Source: Companilactobacillus ginsenosidimutans
GTDB taxonomy: Bacteria; Bacillota; Bacilli; Lactobacillales; Lactobacillaceae
Length of the DNA: 64,000 nt
Reading direction: 5' to 3'
Assembly (NCBI RefSeq): GCF_001050475.1
Contig: NZ_CP012034.1
Coordinates: forward strand, 62,001-126,000
Shown: one piece after another, positions 34,186 through 42,637 of the stretch
Layout: every line of letters begins with the position of its first letter
How positions within the stretch are numbered: position 1 is the stretch's first letter
Translations under genes and position numbers: made by a program
Notes under the pieces: model-generated
Database searches by the model: none
What the model was told of the DNA's origin: nothing
The model's input: only the letters and a program-made list of their open reading frames with translations

Positions 34186-35850
34186 TTGAAGAGACAAAAG
34201 AGATTTGAGGAATTGGAAAAAAGACCAGTTCATGAAGATGGATTTGTTGATGAATGGCCTGAAGAAGGTTTCGTTGCAATGGACGGACCTTATGATCCAA
34301 AGCCTAGCGTAAAAATTGAAAATGGTGAAATTGTTGAATTGGATGGTAAGAAAAAGGAAGACTTCGATTTAATCGATTCTTTCATTGCTAAACACTCAAT
34401 CAACAAGGACACAACTGAAAAAGTTCTTGCTATGGATTCACAAAAGATTGCAAACATGCTTTGTGATCCTAATGTAACTCGTGACAAGATCATTCCTATT
34501 ACTACCGGTTTTACACCTGCAAAGGCTGCCGAAGTAATTGAACAATTAAATTTCGTTGAAATGATGATGGCAACACAAAAGATGCGTCCACGTAAGACAC
34601 CAGCAACACAAGGACACGTTACAAACATTCGTGATAACCCTGTTTTAATTGCTGCTGATGCTGCTGATGCTGCATTAAGAGGATTCCCAGAACAAGAAAC
34701 AACAACTGCTGTTGCTCGTTATGCTCCACTTAATGCCATTTCAATCATGGTCGGTGCCCAAACTGGACGTCCTGGTGTTCTATCACAATGTTCAGTTGAG
34801 GAATCAGAGGAGTTGAGTTTAGGTATGCGTGGTTTCACTGCATATGCCGAAACAATTTCCGTTTATGGTACTGAACAAGTATTTACCGATGGTGATGATA
34901 CACCTTGGTCTAAAGGATTCTTAGCATCATGTTATGCATCACGTGGACTTAAGATGCGTTTCACATCTGGTTCAGGTTCAGAAGTTATGATGGGATATGC
35001 TGAAAAGAAATCAATGCTATATCTTGAAGCTCGTTGTATTTTCATCACAAAAGGTTGTGGTGTTCAAGGTCTTCAAAATGGTGCTGTTTCATGTATCGGT
35101 ATCCCAGGTGCCGTTCCTTCAGGTATTCGTGAAGTTCTAGGTGAAAACCTTCTATGTATGGCAATGGATATCGAATGTGCTTCTGGTAATGACCAAGCAT
35201 TCTCACATTCAGACATTCGTAGAACTGAAAGATTATTGGGTCAATTCCTTGCCGGAACTGATTACATTTCATCAGGCTATTCAACTGTTCCTAACTACGA
35301 TAATACTTTTGCTGGTTCAAACATGGATGCTACTGACTATGATGACTACTATGCTATGCAACGTGATTTGAAAGTTAATGGTGGACTAATTCCTGCTAAG
35401 GAAGAAGATATCATCAAGGCTAGAAATAAAGCTGCTAAAGCATTGCAAGCTGTATTCAAGTCATTAGATCTTCCTGAGATCACAGACGAAGAAGTCGAAG
35501 CTGCAACATATGCATTCAGTTCAAAAGATATGCCTGACCGTAACATGGTTGAAGATATGAAAGCTGCTCAAGATCTTATGGATCGTGGAGTAACTGGTAT
35601 CGATATCATCAAAGGCCTTTACAATGGTGGATTCACTGACGTTGCACAAGCTGTTCTTAACTTGTTACAACAAAGAATTGCCGGTGACTTCCTACAAACT
35701 TCAGCTATCTTTGATAAGGATTGGAACGTTATCTCAGCTGTAAATAATACAAATGACTACAACGGTCCTGGTACTGGATATCATATTGATGACGAGCTAT
35801 GGAGCAAGATCATCGATATTCCAATGGCAATTAATCCAGCAGATGTTTAA
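34186..35850 (+). CDS. pduC: Propanediol/glycerol dehydratase large subunit
   Basis: 554 residues from TTG 34186, 5 bp after GAGGTGG. Family members start at the matching KRQKRFEELEKRP, so the ATG at 34117 inside pduB is rejected. This is the alpha subunit of the B12-dependent diol dehydratase, with the TIM barrel carrying the active site. AGSNMDATDYDDYYAMQRD and SGSGSEVMMGYAEKKSMLY are strongly conserved. With pduD and pduE it makes propionaldehyde from 1,2-propanediol or 3-hydroxypropionaldehyde from glycerol. High NNT codon use fits strong expression. Confidence 0.96.
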   Translation: MKRQKRFEELEKRPVHEDGFVDEWPEEGFVAMDGPYDPKPSVKIENGEIVELDGKKKEDFDLIDSFIAKHSINKDTTEKVLAMDSQKIANMLCDPNVTRDKIIPITTGFTPAKAAEVIEQLNFVEMMMATQKMRPRKTPATQGHVTNIRDNPVLIAADAADAALRGFPEQETTTAVARYAPLNAISIMVGAQTGRPGVLSQCSVEESEELSLGMRGFTAYAETISVYGTEQVFTDGDDTPWSKGFLASCYASRGLKMRFTSGSGSEVMMGYAEKKSMLYLEARCIFITKGCGVQGLQNGAVSCIGIPGAVPSGIREVLGENLLCMAMDIECASGNDQAFSHSDIRRTERLLGQFLAGTDYISSGYSTVPNYDNTFAGSNMDATDYDDYYAMQRDLKVNGGLIPAKEEDIIKARNKAAKALQAVFKSLDLPEITDEEVEAATYAFSSKDMPDRNMVEDMKAAQDLMDRGVTGIDIIKGLYNGGFTDVAQAVLNLLQQRIAGDFLQTSAIFDKDWNVISAVNNTNDYNGPGTGYHIDDELWSKIIDIPMAINPADV

Positions 35851-35877
35851 AAGATAGTATGGAGGGAGGTCCAAATT

Positions 35878-36591
35878 ATGAGTGAAGAAATCAATGAGAA
35901 ATTACTTAGAGAAATAATTCGTCAAGTTATTACAGAAACAAAATCATCAGAAAAGAAAGTTGATTTTGGTAGTAGTTCATCAAACAATTCTGCTTCAACT
36001 GCTACAGCAACTAAGCCAGCACCAGGTACAGATGCACCTCTTAAGCTAGATTGGTTCAAGCATGTTGGTCCAGCTAAGAAGGGTACTTCATCAGATGAAG
36101 TTGTTATCGCTGTTTTACCTGGATTTGCTGAACATATGACAGAAAACTTGAAGGGTATCAAGCACAAGGATATTCTTCGTCAAGTTACTGCCGGAATTGA
36201 AGAGCAAGGACTAAAGGCTCGAGTTATCAAAGTTTACCGTACTGCCGATGTTTCATTTGCCGGTGCTGAAGGTGACAAGTACTCAGGTTCAGGTGTTGCT
36301 ATTGCTATTCAATCAAAGGGTACAACAATTATTCACCAAAAGGATTTGGAACCATTATCAAACCTTGAATTGTTCCCACAAGCACCAGTTATTGACCTTG
36401 ATACTTATCGTGCTATTGGTGCAAATGCTGCTAGATATGCCAAAGGTGAATCACCTTCACCTGTTCCAACTGTTAATGATCAGATGGCACGTGTTAAGTA
36501 TCAAGCTAAATCAGCTTTGATGCATATTAAGGAAACTAAATATGTTGTCACTGGAAAGGGACCAGACGAAATCGAAGTCAACTTCGACTAA
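35878..36591 (+). CDS. pduD: Propanediol/glycerol dehydratase medium subunit
   Basis: 237 residues. The first 20 ([17 protein letters not shown]) form an amphipathic helix of the kind that targets enzymes into the microcompartment. A Ser/Ala/Thr-rich linker (about 25-50) follows, then the beta-subunit fold that helps bind the lower face of B12 ([37 protein letters not shown]). GGAGGGAGG precedes ATG 35878. Confidence 0.95.
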   Translation: MSEEINEKLLREIIRQVITETKSSEKKVDFGSSSSNNSASTATATKPAPGTDAPLKLDWFKHVGPAKKGTSSDEVVIAVLPGFAEHMTENLKGIKHKDILRQVTAGIEEQGLKARVIKVYRTADVSFAGAEGDKYSGSGVAIAIQSKGTTIIHQKDLEPLSNLELFPQAPVIDLDTYRAIGANAARYAKGESPSPVPTVNDQMARVKYQAKSALMHIKETKYVVTGKGPDEIEVNFD

Positions 36592-36608
36592 TCTATCAGG
36601 TGGTATAA

Positions 36609-37142
36609 ATGACAGAAATAAATGATTTAATTAGTAAAATTGTTAACAACGTTCAAGAAGAACAAGCTAACAACTCATCAAATACAACATCAAATTCTCA
36701 ATCAGCCGGAACTGCAACTGCTGGTAAGACTATGACTGCTGCGGATTACCCATTTTTCCAAAAACACCCTGACTTAGTTAATGCCCCAACAGGTAAAAAC
36801 GTTAAGGAAGTTACTTTGGAAGCCGCTATTAACGGTCAACTTAAACCAGAAGACTTACGTATTTCACCAGCTACGTTGAAAGCTCAAGGTCAAATTGCTG
36901 CGAGTGCTGGTAGACCATCAATTCAAAGCAACTTTGATCGTGCTTCTGAACTAACAGCTATTCCTGATGAACGTGTTTTGGAAATGTATGGTTCATTAAG
37001 ACCATATCGTTCTTCAGAACAAGAATTGTTAGACATGGCCGACGAACTTGAAAACAAGTACAACGCAAAAATTTGTGCTAACTTCGTTCGTGAAGCTGCG
37101 ACAGAATACAAAAAGCGCAAGAAGCTCAAAGGAGACAACTAG
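36609..37142 (+). CDS. pduE: Propanediol/glycerol dehydratase small subunit
   Basis: 177 residues. A short N-terminal targeting-like helix (INDLISKIVNNVQEE) and Asn/Ser-rich linker precede the gamma-subunit domain with YPFFQKHPDLVNAPTGK and YGSLRPYRSSEQELLDMADEL. It completes the dehydratase heterotrimer with pduC and pduD. The stop codon lies in the stem of a small hairpin. Confidence 0.95.
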   Translation: MTEINDLISKIVNNVQEEQANNSSNTTSNSQSAGTATAGKTMTAADYPFFQKHPDLVNAPTGKNVKEVTLEAAINGQLKPEDLRISPATLKAQGQIAASAGRPSIQSNFDRASELTAIPDERVLEMYGSLRPYRSSEQELLDMADELENKYNAKICANFVREAATEYKKRKKLKGDN

Positions 37143-37155
37143 TTTAACGCTAGTT
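37137..37155 (+). other. Intercistronic hairpin between pduE and pduG
   Basis: AACTAG (37137-37142) pairs with CTAGTT (37150-37155) around TTTAACG. The stem contains the pduE stop and the first bases of the TTG 37154 start of pduG. It could limit reactivase translation or protect upstream mRNA. Confidence 0.4.
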
Positions 37156-38998
37156 GGATGATAATTTGGAAAGAGTAATTGGAGTCGACATAGGTAATTC
37201 ATCTACCGAAGTTGTTCTAGCTGAAATTTCAAACGATGGGTCTATCAATTTCATTAATTCCAATATTGCAGAGACTACTGGTATCAAAGGTACCAAGCAG
37301 AACATGATGGGAATTAGAAACTCAATTAGTGGATTACTTGATAAAAGTGATATCACGATTGATCAAGTTGATTTGATAAGAATCAACGAAGCAACGCCTG
37401 TTATCGGGGATGTTGCTATGGAGACAATCACTGAAACTGTTATTACTGAATCAACAATGATTGGTCACAATCCTAAGACACCAGGTGGTGTCGGTGTAGG
37501 AATTGGTTACACAATTGATATTCGCGATTTGGTTGATAATGGTGACAGTAATAAAGATTATGTTGTTATCGTTCCGAAAGAATTAGATTTCGGGGATGTT
37601 GCCAAGTTAATCAATACATATTGGAAACATGGATACAGCATTAAAGCCGCAATTCTTCAATCAGATGATGGTGTACTAGTTGATAATCGATTAGACAAAA
37701 CCATTCCGATTGTTGATGAGGTTGCCTTCATCGATAAGATACCGGTAAATATGTTGTCAGCAGTTGAAGTTGCCGACAAGGGTAAGGTTATTTCACAATT
37801 ATCAAACCCTTATGGTATTGCAACTGTCTTCAACCTAAATTCTGAAGAAACAAAGAACATCGTTCCTGTATCTCGTGCCTTAATTGGTAACAGATCAGCC
37901 GTTGTTATTAAAACTCCAAAAGGTGACGTTAAAGAAAGAGTCATTCCAGCTGGTTCAATCACTATCCATGGTAAACCAATGCCTAAGAAAGTTGGTTTAT
38001 CCGGTGGGGCTGACAAGATCATGGATGTCGTTTCATCCTTTGATCAAATCGATAACGTTACTGGTGAAGCTGGAACTAATATCGGTGGAATGCTTGAACG
38101 TGTTCGTGAAACAATGGCGAAGTTAACTGATAAGCAAATGGATCAAATTGATATCCAAGATTTATTAGCAGTTAATACTTCAGTTCCAATCAATGTTAAA
38201 GGTGGTCTAGCTGGTGAGTTCTCAATGGAACAAGCAGTTGGAATTGCATCAATGGTAAAATCCGATCATCTTCAGATGTCTATGATAGCTGATGAGATGG
38301 AAAAGGCTTTTGGTGTTCACGTTGAAATTGGTGGTGCGGAAGCTCAATCAGCCATTCTAGGTGCTTTAACAACACCCGGAACATCTGCCCCAATGGCCAT
38401 TTTGGACTTGGGTGCTGGTTCGACAGATGCTTCAATAATTAATCCCGATGGTGAGTCGGTTGCGATTCACTTAGCTGGTGCAGGAGACATGGTCTCAATG
38501 ATCATCAATTCTGAACTTGGACTAGATGACATTTACTTGGCAGAAGATATTAAAAAATATCCATTAGCAAAAGTTGAAAGTCTCTTCTTCATCCGCCACG
38601 AAGACGGAAGTGTTCAGTTCTTTGATAAGGCTCTACCTGGTAATTTATTTGCCAAGACAGTCGTCGTTAAACCAGATGGTTTTGTACCAGTACCTGGAGA
38701 TCTAAATATTGAAAAAATCAAGACAATCAGACAAACAGCTAAGAAACGTGTATTCGTTGAAAATGCTATTCGAGCATTGAAACACGTTTCACCAACTGGA
38801 AATATTCGTGATATTCCATTTGTTGTAATCGTTGGGGGATCAGCTCTTGACTTTGAAATCCCACAATTAGTAACTGATGAATTGTCACATTACAACTTGG
38901 TTGCTGGACGTGGAAACATTCGTGCAATTGAAGGCCCACGTAACGCGGTTGCCACTGGATTGATCTTATCGTATGCGGAAAGTTTGAGGAATAAATAA
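37154..38998 (+). CDS. pduG: Diol dehydratase reactivase ATPase large subunit
   Basis: 614 residues. The actin-like ATPase fold opens with VIGVDIGNSSTEVVLAEI, and LDLGAGSTDASIIN is the second phosphate loop. It exchanges damaged cobalamin out of the dehydratase with PduH, using ATP. The start is uncertain: TTG 37154 lies in a hairpin, while TTG 37166 has GGATGA 5 bp upstream. Neither changes the domain content. Confidence 0.94.
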   Translation: MDDNLERVIGVDIGNSSTEVVLAEISNDGSINFINSNIAETTGIKGTKQNMMGIRNSISGLLDKSDITIDQVDLIRINEATPVIGDVAMETITETVITESTMIGHNPKTPGGVGVGIGYTIDIRDLVDNGDSNKDYVVIVPKELDFGDVAKLINTYWKHGYSIKAAILQSDDGVLVDNRLDKTIPIVDEVAFIDKIPVNMLSAVEVADKGKVISQLSNPYGIATVFNLNSEETKNIVPVSRALIGNRSAVVIKTPKGDVKERVIPAGSITIHGKPMPKKVGLSGGADKIMDVVSSFDQIDNVTGEAGTNIGGMLERVRETMAKLTDKQMDQIDIQDLLAVNTSVPINVKGGLAGEFSMEQAVGIASMVKSDHLQMSMIADEMEKAFGVHVEIGGAEAQSAILGALTTPGTSAPMAILDLGAGSTDASIINPDGESVAIHLAGAGDMVSMIINSELGLDDIYLAEDIKKYPLAKVESLFFIRHEDGSVQFFDKALPGNLFAKTVVVKPDGFVPVPGDLNIEKIKTIRQTAKKRVFVENAIRALKHVSPTGNIRDIPFVVIVGGSALDFEIPQLVTDELSHYNLVAGRGNIRAIEGPRNAVATGLILSYAESLRNK

Positions 38999-39363
38999 TG
39001 GAAATTAACAAACCAGCCATTTTTATTGCGAAAGCTAGTGATTCAGAAAAATTTCAAACAGCCCTGTATGGAATCGAAGAGGAAGGAATTCCTTTCCGTG
39101 AAATCAACGATTCCGATATCAATAATCTTTCAAGCATGACAACAGTCGAGAAAGCGTATCAAGCTGCATTATCTTCAAAATTGGGCGTCGGTCTTGCTTA
39201 TGATGATCAATATGCATATTTGCATCAAAAAAACCTTCCTGCTGCTGAACCACTTTTTAAAGTGTCAATCAGTAAGCAAGAAAGTATTAATCATCTAGGT
39301 ACGAACGCCGCACGATTAGTAAAAGGTATTCCATTTAAAGACATAGAAGAAAAGGGTGAATAA
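38998..39363 (+). CDS. pduH: Diol dehydratase reactivase small subunit
   Basis: 121 residues, starting at an ATG that overlaps the pduG stop (TAATG), so translation is coupled. KPAIFIAKASDSEKFQTALYGIEEEGIPF and the final LGTNAARLVKGIPF match the family, whose fold resembles the dehydratase medium subunit it replaces during reactivation. Confidence 0.92.
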   Translation: MEINKPAIFIAKASDSEKFQTALYGIEEEGIPFREINDSDINNLSSMTTVEKAYQAALSSKLGVGLAYDDQYAYLHQKNLPAAEPLFKVSISKQESINHLGTNAARLVKGIPFKDIEEKGE

Positions 39364-39366
39364 AAA

Positions 39367-39810
39367 ATGAGTGAATCCCTTGGGTTAGTCGAAGTTGTTG
39401 GTTATTCAACAGCTGTGTACATTGCCGATTCAATGGTTAAAACCGCTGATGTTCAAATTCAAAAAGTTGAACGTGCTAGAGGAGACGGTTGGATGACAGT
39501 TTATGTCACAGGAGATGTTGGTGCTGTAAATGCCAGTGTACAAGCTGGTGAGGATGCAGCGCAAAAAGTTGGAAACTTCGTTTCTTCTAGAGTTATTGCC
39601 AGACCAGCTGGTGATTTAGCTGAATTCAGTTATGCAAATACTGGTGCACCTGTTGCCCCAGAAACAGAAACTGAAGAGGAAGCCGAATCAGATAAGACTG
39701 AAAAAGCAGAAACAAAAGACCAAACAAATTCAACAAAACCAGCAACAACTAGACGTACAAGAAGTACTAGAAACACAAGAACTAATAACACAAACAACAA
39801 GAAAAAATAA
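39367..39810 (+). CDS. pduK: Shell protein PduK with low-complexity tail
   Basis: 147 residues. An N-terminal BMC domain (about 1-85; [20 protein letters not shown]) is followed by a tail of about 60 residues that changes from acidic ([13 protein letters not shown]) to basic ([15 protein letters not shown], ending KKK). Enterobacterial PduK has a C-terminal extension with metal-ligand cysteines. This tail has none, so a different function, perhaps polymer or protein binding, is likely. Confidence 0.85.
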   Translation: MSESLGLVEVVGYSTAVYIADSMVKTADVQIQKVERARGDGWMTVYVTGDVGAVNASVQAGEDAAQKVGNFVSSRVIARPAGDLAEFSYANTGAPVAPETETEEEAESDKTEKAETKDQTNSTKPATTRRTRSTRNTRTNNTNNKKK

Positions 39811-39829
39811 AATTTCGGAGGAAATTATT

Positions 39830-40105
39830 ATGAATAACGCTTTAGGAATGATCGAAACAAAAGGTTTAGTAGGTGCTATTGAAGCAGCCGATGCAATGGT
39901 TAAGGCAGCTAATGTATCTCTTGAAGGATACGAAAAAATTGGTTCAGGTTTAGTAACAGTTATCGTTCGTGGTGACGTTGGTGCCGTTAAAGCAGCCGTT
40001 GACGCAGGTACATCATCAGCCGAAGAAGTCGGAGAAGTTGTATCAAGTTACGTAATCCCTCGTCCACACGCAGATGTTGAAAAAATCTTACCTAACAACA
40101 AATAA
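39830..40105 (+). CDS. pduJ: Microcompartment hexameric shell protein PduJ
   Basis: 91 residues from ATG 39830, 8 bp after CGGAGGAA. The longer frame from 39632 is a shadow inside pdu[22 protein letters not shown] and [15 protein letters not shown] make it a near twin of PduA, and PduJ is usually the most abundant shell tile. Confidence 0.92.
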   Translation: MNNALGMIETKGLVGAIEAADAMVKAANVSLEGYEKIGSGLVTVIVRGDVGAVKAAVDAGTSSAEEVGEVVSSYVIPRPHADVEKILPNNK

Positions 40106-40134
40106 TCTGTAATTAAAAGAGTGGAGGAACACGA

Positions 40135-40782
40135 ATGAATGACGAACAACTACGCACAATGATTCGCCGAATCATTAGCGAGGAATTAAATAATGACGAT
40201 GGTGGAATTCCAATTGGTGTTTCAAACCATCATATTCACTTATCAGAAGAAGATTTTGCAACTTTATTCCCAGGTCAAAAGTTTGAATTGTATCGTCAAT
40301 TGAAACAACCTGCTGACTTTGCTGCAAAGCAAACTGTTGATCTTATCGGACCTAACGGTTTCCAAGTTAGTCATGTAAGACTTCTTGGACCAGCAAGAAG
40401 CCACTCACAAGTTGAAATTTCACGTACAGAAGCTCGTGAATTGAATATCGATGCTCCTATTCGTTTATCAGGTAATCTTGATGGTACTCCATCAATTACT
40501 GTTAAATCACCAAACGCTGAAATTCAAGTTCAAGGTGTAATTGCTGCAAAGCGTCACATCCACATGAGTTTGGCTGATGCTGACAAGTATGGTCTTAAAT
40601 ACGGTGACATCGTCAAAGTTGAAATTAGATCACAAGATCGTAAGACAATTTTTGAAGATGTTGTTGCTAGACCTAGAAAAGATTTCGTTACTGAAATGCA
40701 CATCGATACTGATGAAGCAAATGCTGCAAATGTACAAGCAGATACTAAGGCATACATCATTACTGATGATCAAGATAAATAG
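40135..40782 (+). CDS. pduL: Phosphotransacylase PduL
   Basis: 215 residues. The zinc-binding motifs GVSNHHIHLSEEDF and AAKRHIHMSLADA, one in each beta-barrel half, are typical of PduL, an enzyme unrelated to classical Pta. It converts propionyl-CoA and phosphate to propionyl phosphate and recycles CoA inside the compartment. The N-terminal EQLRTMIRRIISEEL is a targeting helix. Confidence 0.95.
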   Translation: MNDEQLRTMIRRIISEELNNDDGGIPIGVSNHHIHLSEEDFATLFPGQKFELYRQLKQPADFAAKQTVDLIGPNGFQVSHVRLLGPARSHSQVEISRTEARELNIDAPIRLSGNLDGTPSITVKSPNAEIQVQGVIAAKRHIHMSLADADKYGLKYGDIVKVEIRSQDRKTIFEDVVARPRKDFVTEMHIDTDEANAANVQADTKAYIITDDQDK

Positions 40783-40811
40783 ACCTTTAAGAAAGGATGG
40801 TGACCTGTAAG

Positions 40812-41327
40812 ATGATAAACGATCAAGAGAAACTTATTGACGCTGTTATGAAAGTCATCGAAACAAGATCACATAATACTTTCAAGGTTGAAAGCACAGG
40901 TAAAGTTCCTGATGCTGAAGTTTTCTTGGTAAATAAAAAAACTATCATATCGTCATTGGATTTGTCATTCGTTCGTGATTTGAATGATTTCAATTTGAAA
41001 AATCCATGGGTCGATTGGATTCAGAAGGGATTAAGCTACGATGCTGAATTTGAAATGAAACTCGGATTTTCAAATTTGCAGTTGTTACCTTGGAACTTGT
41101 TAGTCCGAACACCGTTTACTTTTTACAGTAAAGATGACAAATTAGTTAGTGCTATTCAAAGGTCAGCTATCACTAGAAACGATGTAATGTTTTTAGAGCC
41201 TGGTAGTTACTTGTTGAAAGGTCAACATCAACTAATTACGGACTATGCAAAAGAAGAATTATATACAAGAAAAATAGAGACAGTGGAAAGGATTGAAGAA
41301 AATGTACATGGGAATTGTGGTTGGTAG
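40812..41327 (+). CDS. pduM: Microcompartment protein PduM
   Basis: 171 residues from ATG 40812; AAGGATGG is 11 bp upstream, and ATG 40797 overlaps that site. FEMKLGFSNLQLLPWNLLVRTPFTFYS and the position between pduL and pduN identify PduM, a structural protein needed for proper compartments whose exact job is unresolved. Its 3' end overlaps pduN by 26 bp. Confidence 0.82.
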   Translation: MINDQEKLIDAVMKVIETRSHNTFKVESTGKVPDAEVFLVNKKTIISSLDLSFVRDLNDFNLKNPWVDWIQKGLSYDAEFEMKLGFSNLQLLPWNLLVRTPFTFYSKDDKLVSAIQRSAITRNDVMFLEPGSYLLKGQHQLITDYAKEELYTRKIETVERIEENVHGNCGW

Positions 41328-41577
41328 TGTAGTTTCTACTCAAAAAGCCCAGTCATTGATCGGTAAGAAACTAATGATAGTTCAACCGATTGATAGTTCA
41401 AAAAATCCAGTACGTTGTGAAGAGGTGTCAATTGACACTGTCGGAGCTGGTATTGGTGAAGCTGTTCTATTGGTAAGAGGTGCAGCTGCAAGAATTTCAG
41501 ATACAAAGAATGGCCCAGTCAGAAATGAAGCCAGTGATTCTGCAATTGTAGGAATAATCGATAGGTTTGATAAGTAG
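41302..41577 (+). CDS. pduN: Pentameric vertex protein PduN (EutN/CcmL family)
   Basis: 91 residues. MYMGIVVGSVVSTQKAQSL and VGAGIGEAVLLVRGAAAR are the EutN/CcmL pattern. Pentamers cap the vertices of the shell. ATG 41302 follows AAAGGA by 10 bp; TTG 41293 and ATG 41308 are alternatives. The gene overlaps the end of pduM. Confidence 0.9.
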   Translation: MYMGIVVGSVVSTQKAQSLIGKKLMIVQPIDSSKNPVRCEEVSIDTVGAGIGEAVLLVRGAAARISDTKNGPVRNEASDSAIVGIIDRFDK

Positions 41578-41588
41578 AGGAACAGATT

Positions 41589-42161
41589 ATGGGAATTTAT
41601 ACAAAAAAAGGTGACAAAGGTAAGACTTCTCTTTATGACGGTACACGTGTTGAGAAATACTCATTAAGAGTTGAAACATATGGAACCGTTGATGAATTGA
41701 ATACTCAAATCAGCGTTGCACAAAAGTTTTGTAAAGATCCAAAAAACATAGAACTTCTTGATACGATTCAAAACAATCTTTTTATCGTTGCGGGTGAATT
41801 GGCCAACGAAGATGCCGCAAACTTTTACAAAAATAGTAAGAGCATAGGGGCTGACGATACAAAACTACTTGAAAATGTTATTGATGAATACACTGCAAAA
41901 TTGCCAGTAATACACGAATTCATTTTACCCGGTCGTAGTGTTGCCGGAGCACATTTGCATTTATCACGTTCTGTATGTCGTAGAGCTGAGAGATTGATCG
42001 ACCATCTTCACGAAGAAGTTACGATTCGTCCCGATGTCTTGAAGTACGTGAACCGTTTATCAGATTTTCTATACATCTTGGCCAGAGACGAAGATTATGT
42101 TGATCATTTAGAAGGCTTAGTTGATAAAGTTCTTGATATTTATAAGAAAGAAGTGAATTAA
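41589..42161 (+). CDS. pduO: PduO-type ATP:cob(I)alamin adenosyltransferase
   Basis: 190 residues. MGIYTKKGDKGKTSLYDGTRV is the ATP-binding N-terminus, VETYGTVDELN follows, and HLHLSRSVCRRAERL is the active-site segment. It makes adenosylcobalamin for the dehydratase. Enterobacterial PduO has a fused C-terminal GlcG-type domain. Here that domain is a separate gene starting 2 bp after the stop. A second adenosyltransferase lies at 51256. Confidence 0.93.
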   Translation: MGIYTKKGDKGKTSLYDGTRVEKYSLRVETYGTVDELNTQISVAQKFCKDPKNIELLDTIQNNLFIVAGELANEDAANFYKNSKSIGADDTKLLENVIDEYTAKLPVIHEFILPGRSVAGAHLHLSRSVCRRAERLIDHLHEEVTIRPDVLKYVNRLSDFLYILARDEDYVDHLEGLVDKVLDIYKKEVN

Positions 42162-42163
42162 CG

Positions 42164-42637
42164 ATGACACCAGAAAACATTTTTGTAAAAATGCAAAGTT
42201 CAATTAAAAATGCTGATGGCACTTCAGCTTTTGAGAGACATAATCTTCAAAATGCCCTAGATGCCGGAGAAAAAAAGGCAAATGAAATGGATGTTGGTGT
42301 GACAATGTGTATCACAGATGCATATGCTCAACCAATTCTCATGTATCATATGCCAAATGCAAACATGGTCAGTTTAGAACTTGCTCCTAAAAAAGCATGG
42401 TCAGCTGTTTCCATGAAGATGCCTACGAAAGATATTAGTGATCAGATTCAACCAGGTGCACCTTTGTATCAAATGGGTGGCATGTTGGATGGTAAACTAG
42501 CTTCATTTGCTGGTGGAAATCCTATTATCGTAAATAACCAACTCATTGGTTCAGTGGGTGTAAGTGGCGGTGCTGTTGAAGAAGATCAAGCAGTAAGTAT
42601 GACAATCGTCAACTATATTTTGGAAGGACTTAAATAA
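42164..42637 (+). CDS. GlcG/HbpS-family protein (detached PduO C-terminal domain)
   Basis: 157 residues of the GlcG/HbpS (heme-binding-like) fold, with LQNALDAGEKKANEMDVGVTMCITD, and GGNPIIVNNQLIGSVGVSGG near the end. It corresponds to the C-terminal half of enterobacterial PduO, whose role may be corrinoid or heme binding. Its last base overlaps the pduP ATG. Confidence 0.85.
   Translation: MTPENIFVKMQSSIKNADGTSAFERHNLQNALDAGEKKANEMDVGVTMCITDAYAQPILMYHMPNANMVSLELAPKKAWSAVSMKMPTKDISDQIQPGAPLYQMGGMLDGKLASFAGGNPIIVNNQLIGSVGVSGGAVEEDQAVSMTIVNYILEGLK

Noticed and set aside
40797..40811. PduM start at ATG 40797
   Set aside because: That ATG overlaps the AAGGATGG ribosome site. ATG 40812 gives workable spacing and a family-like N-terminus.
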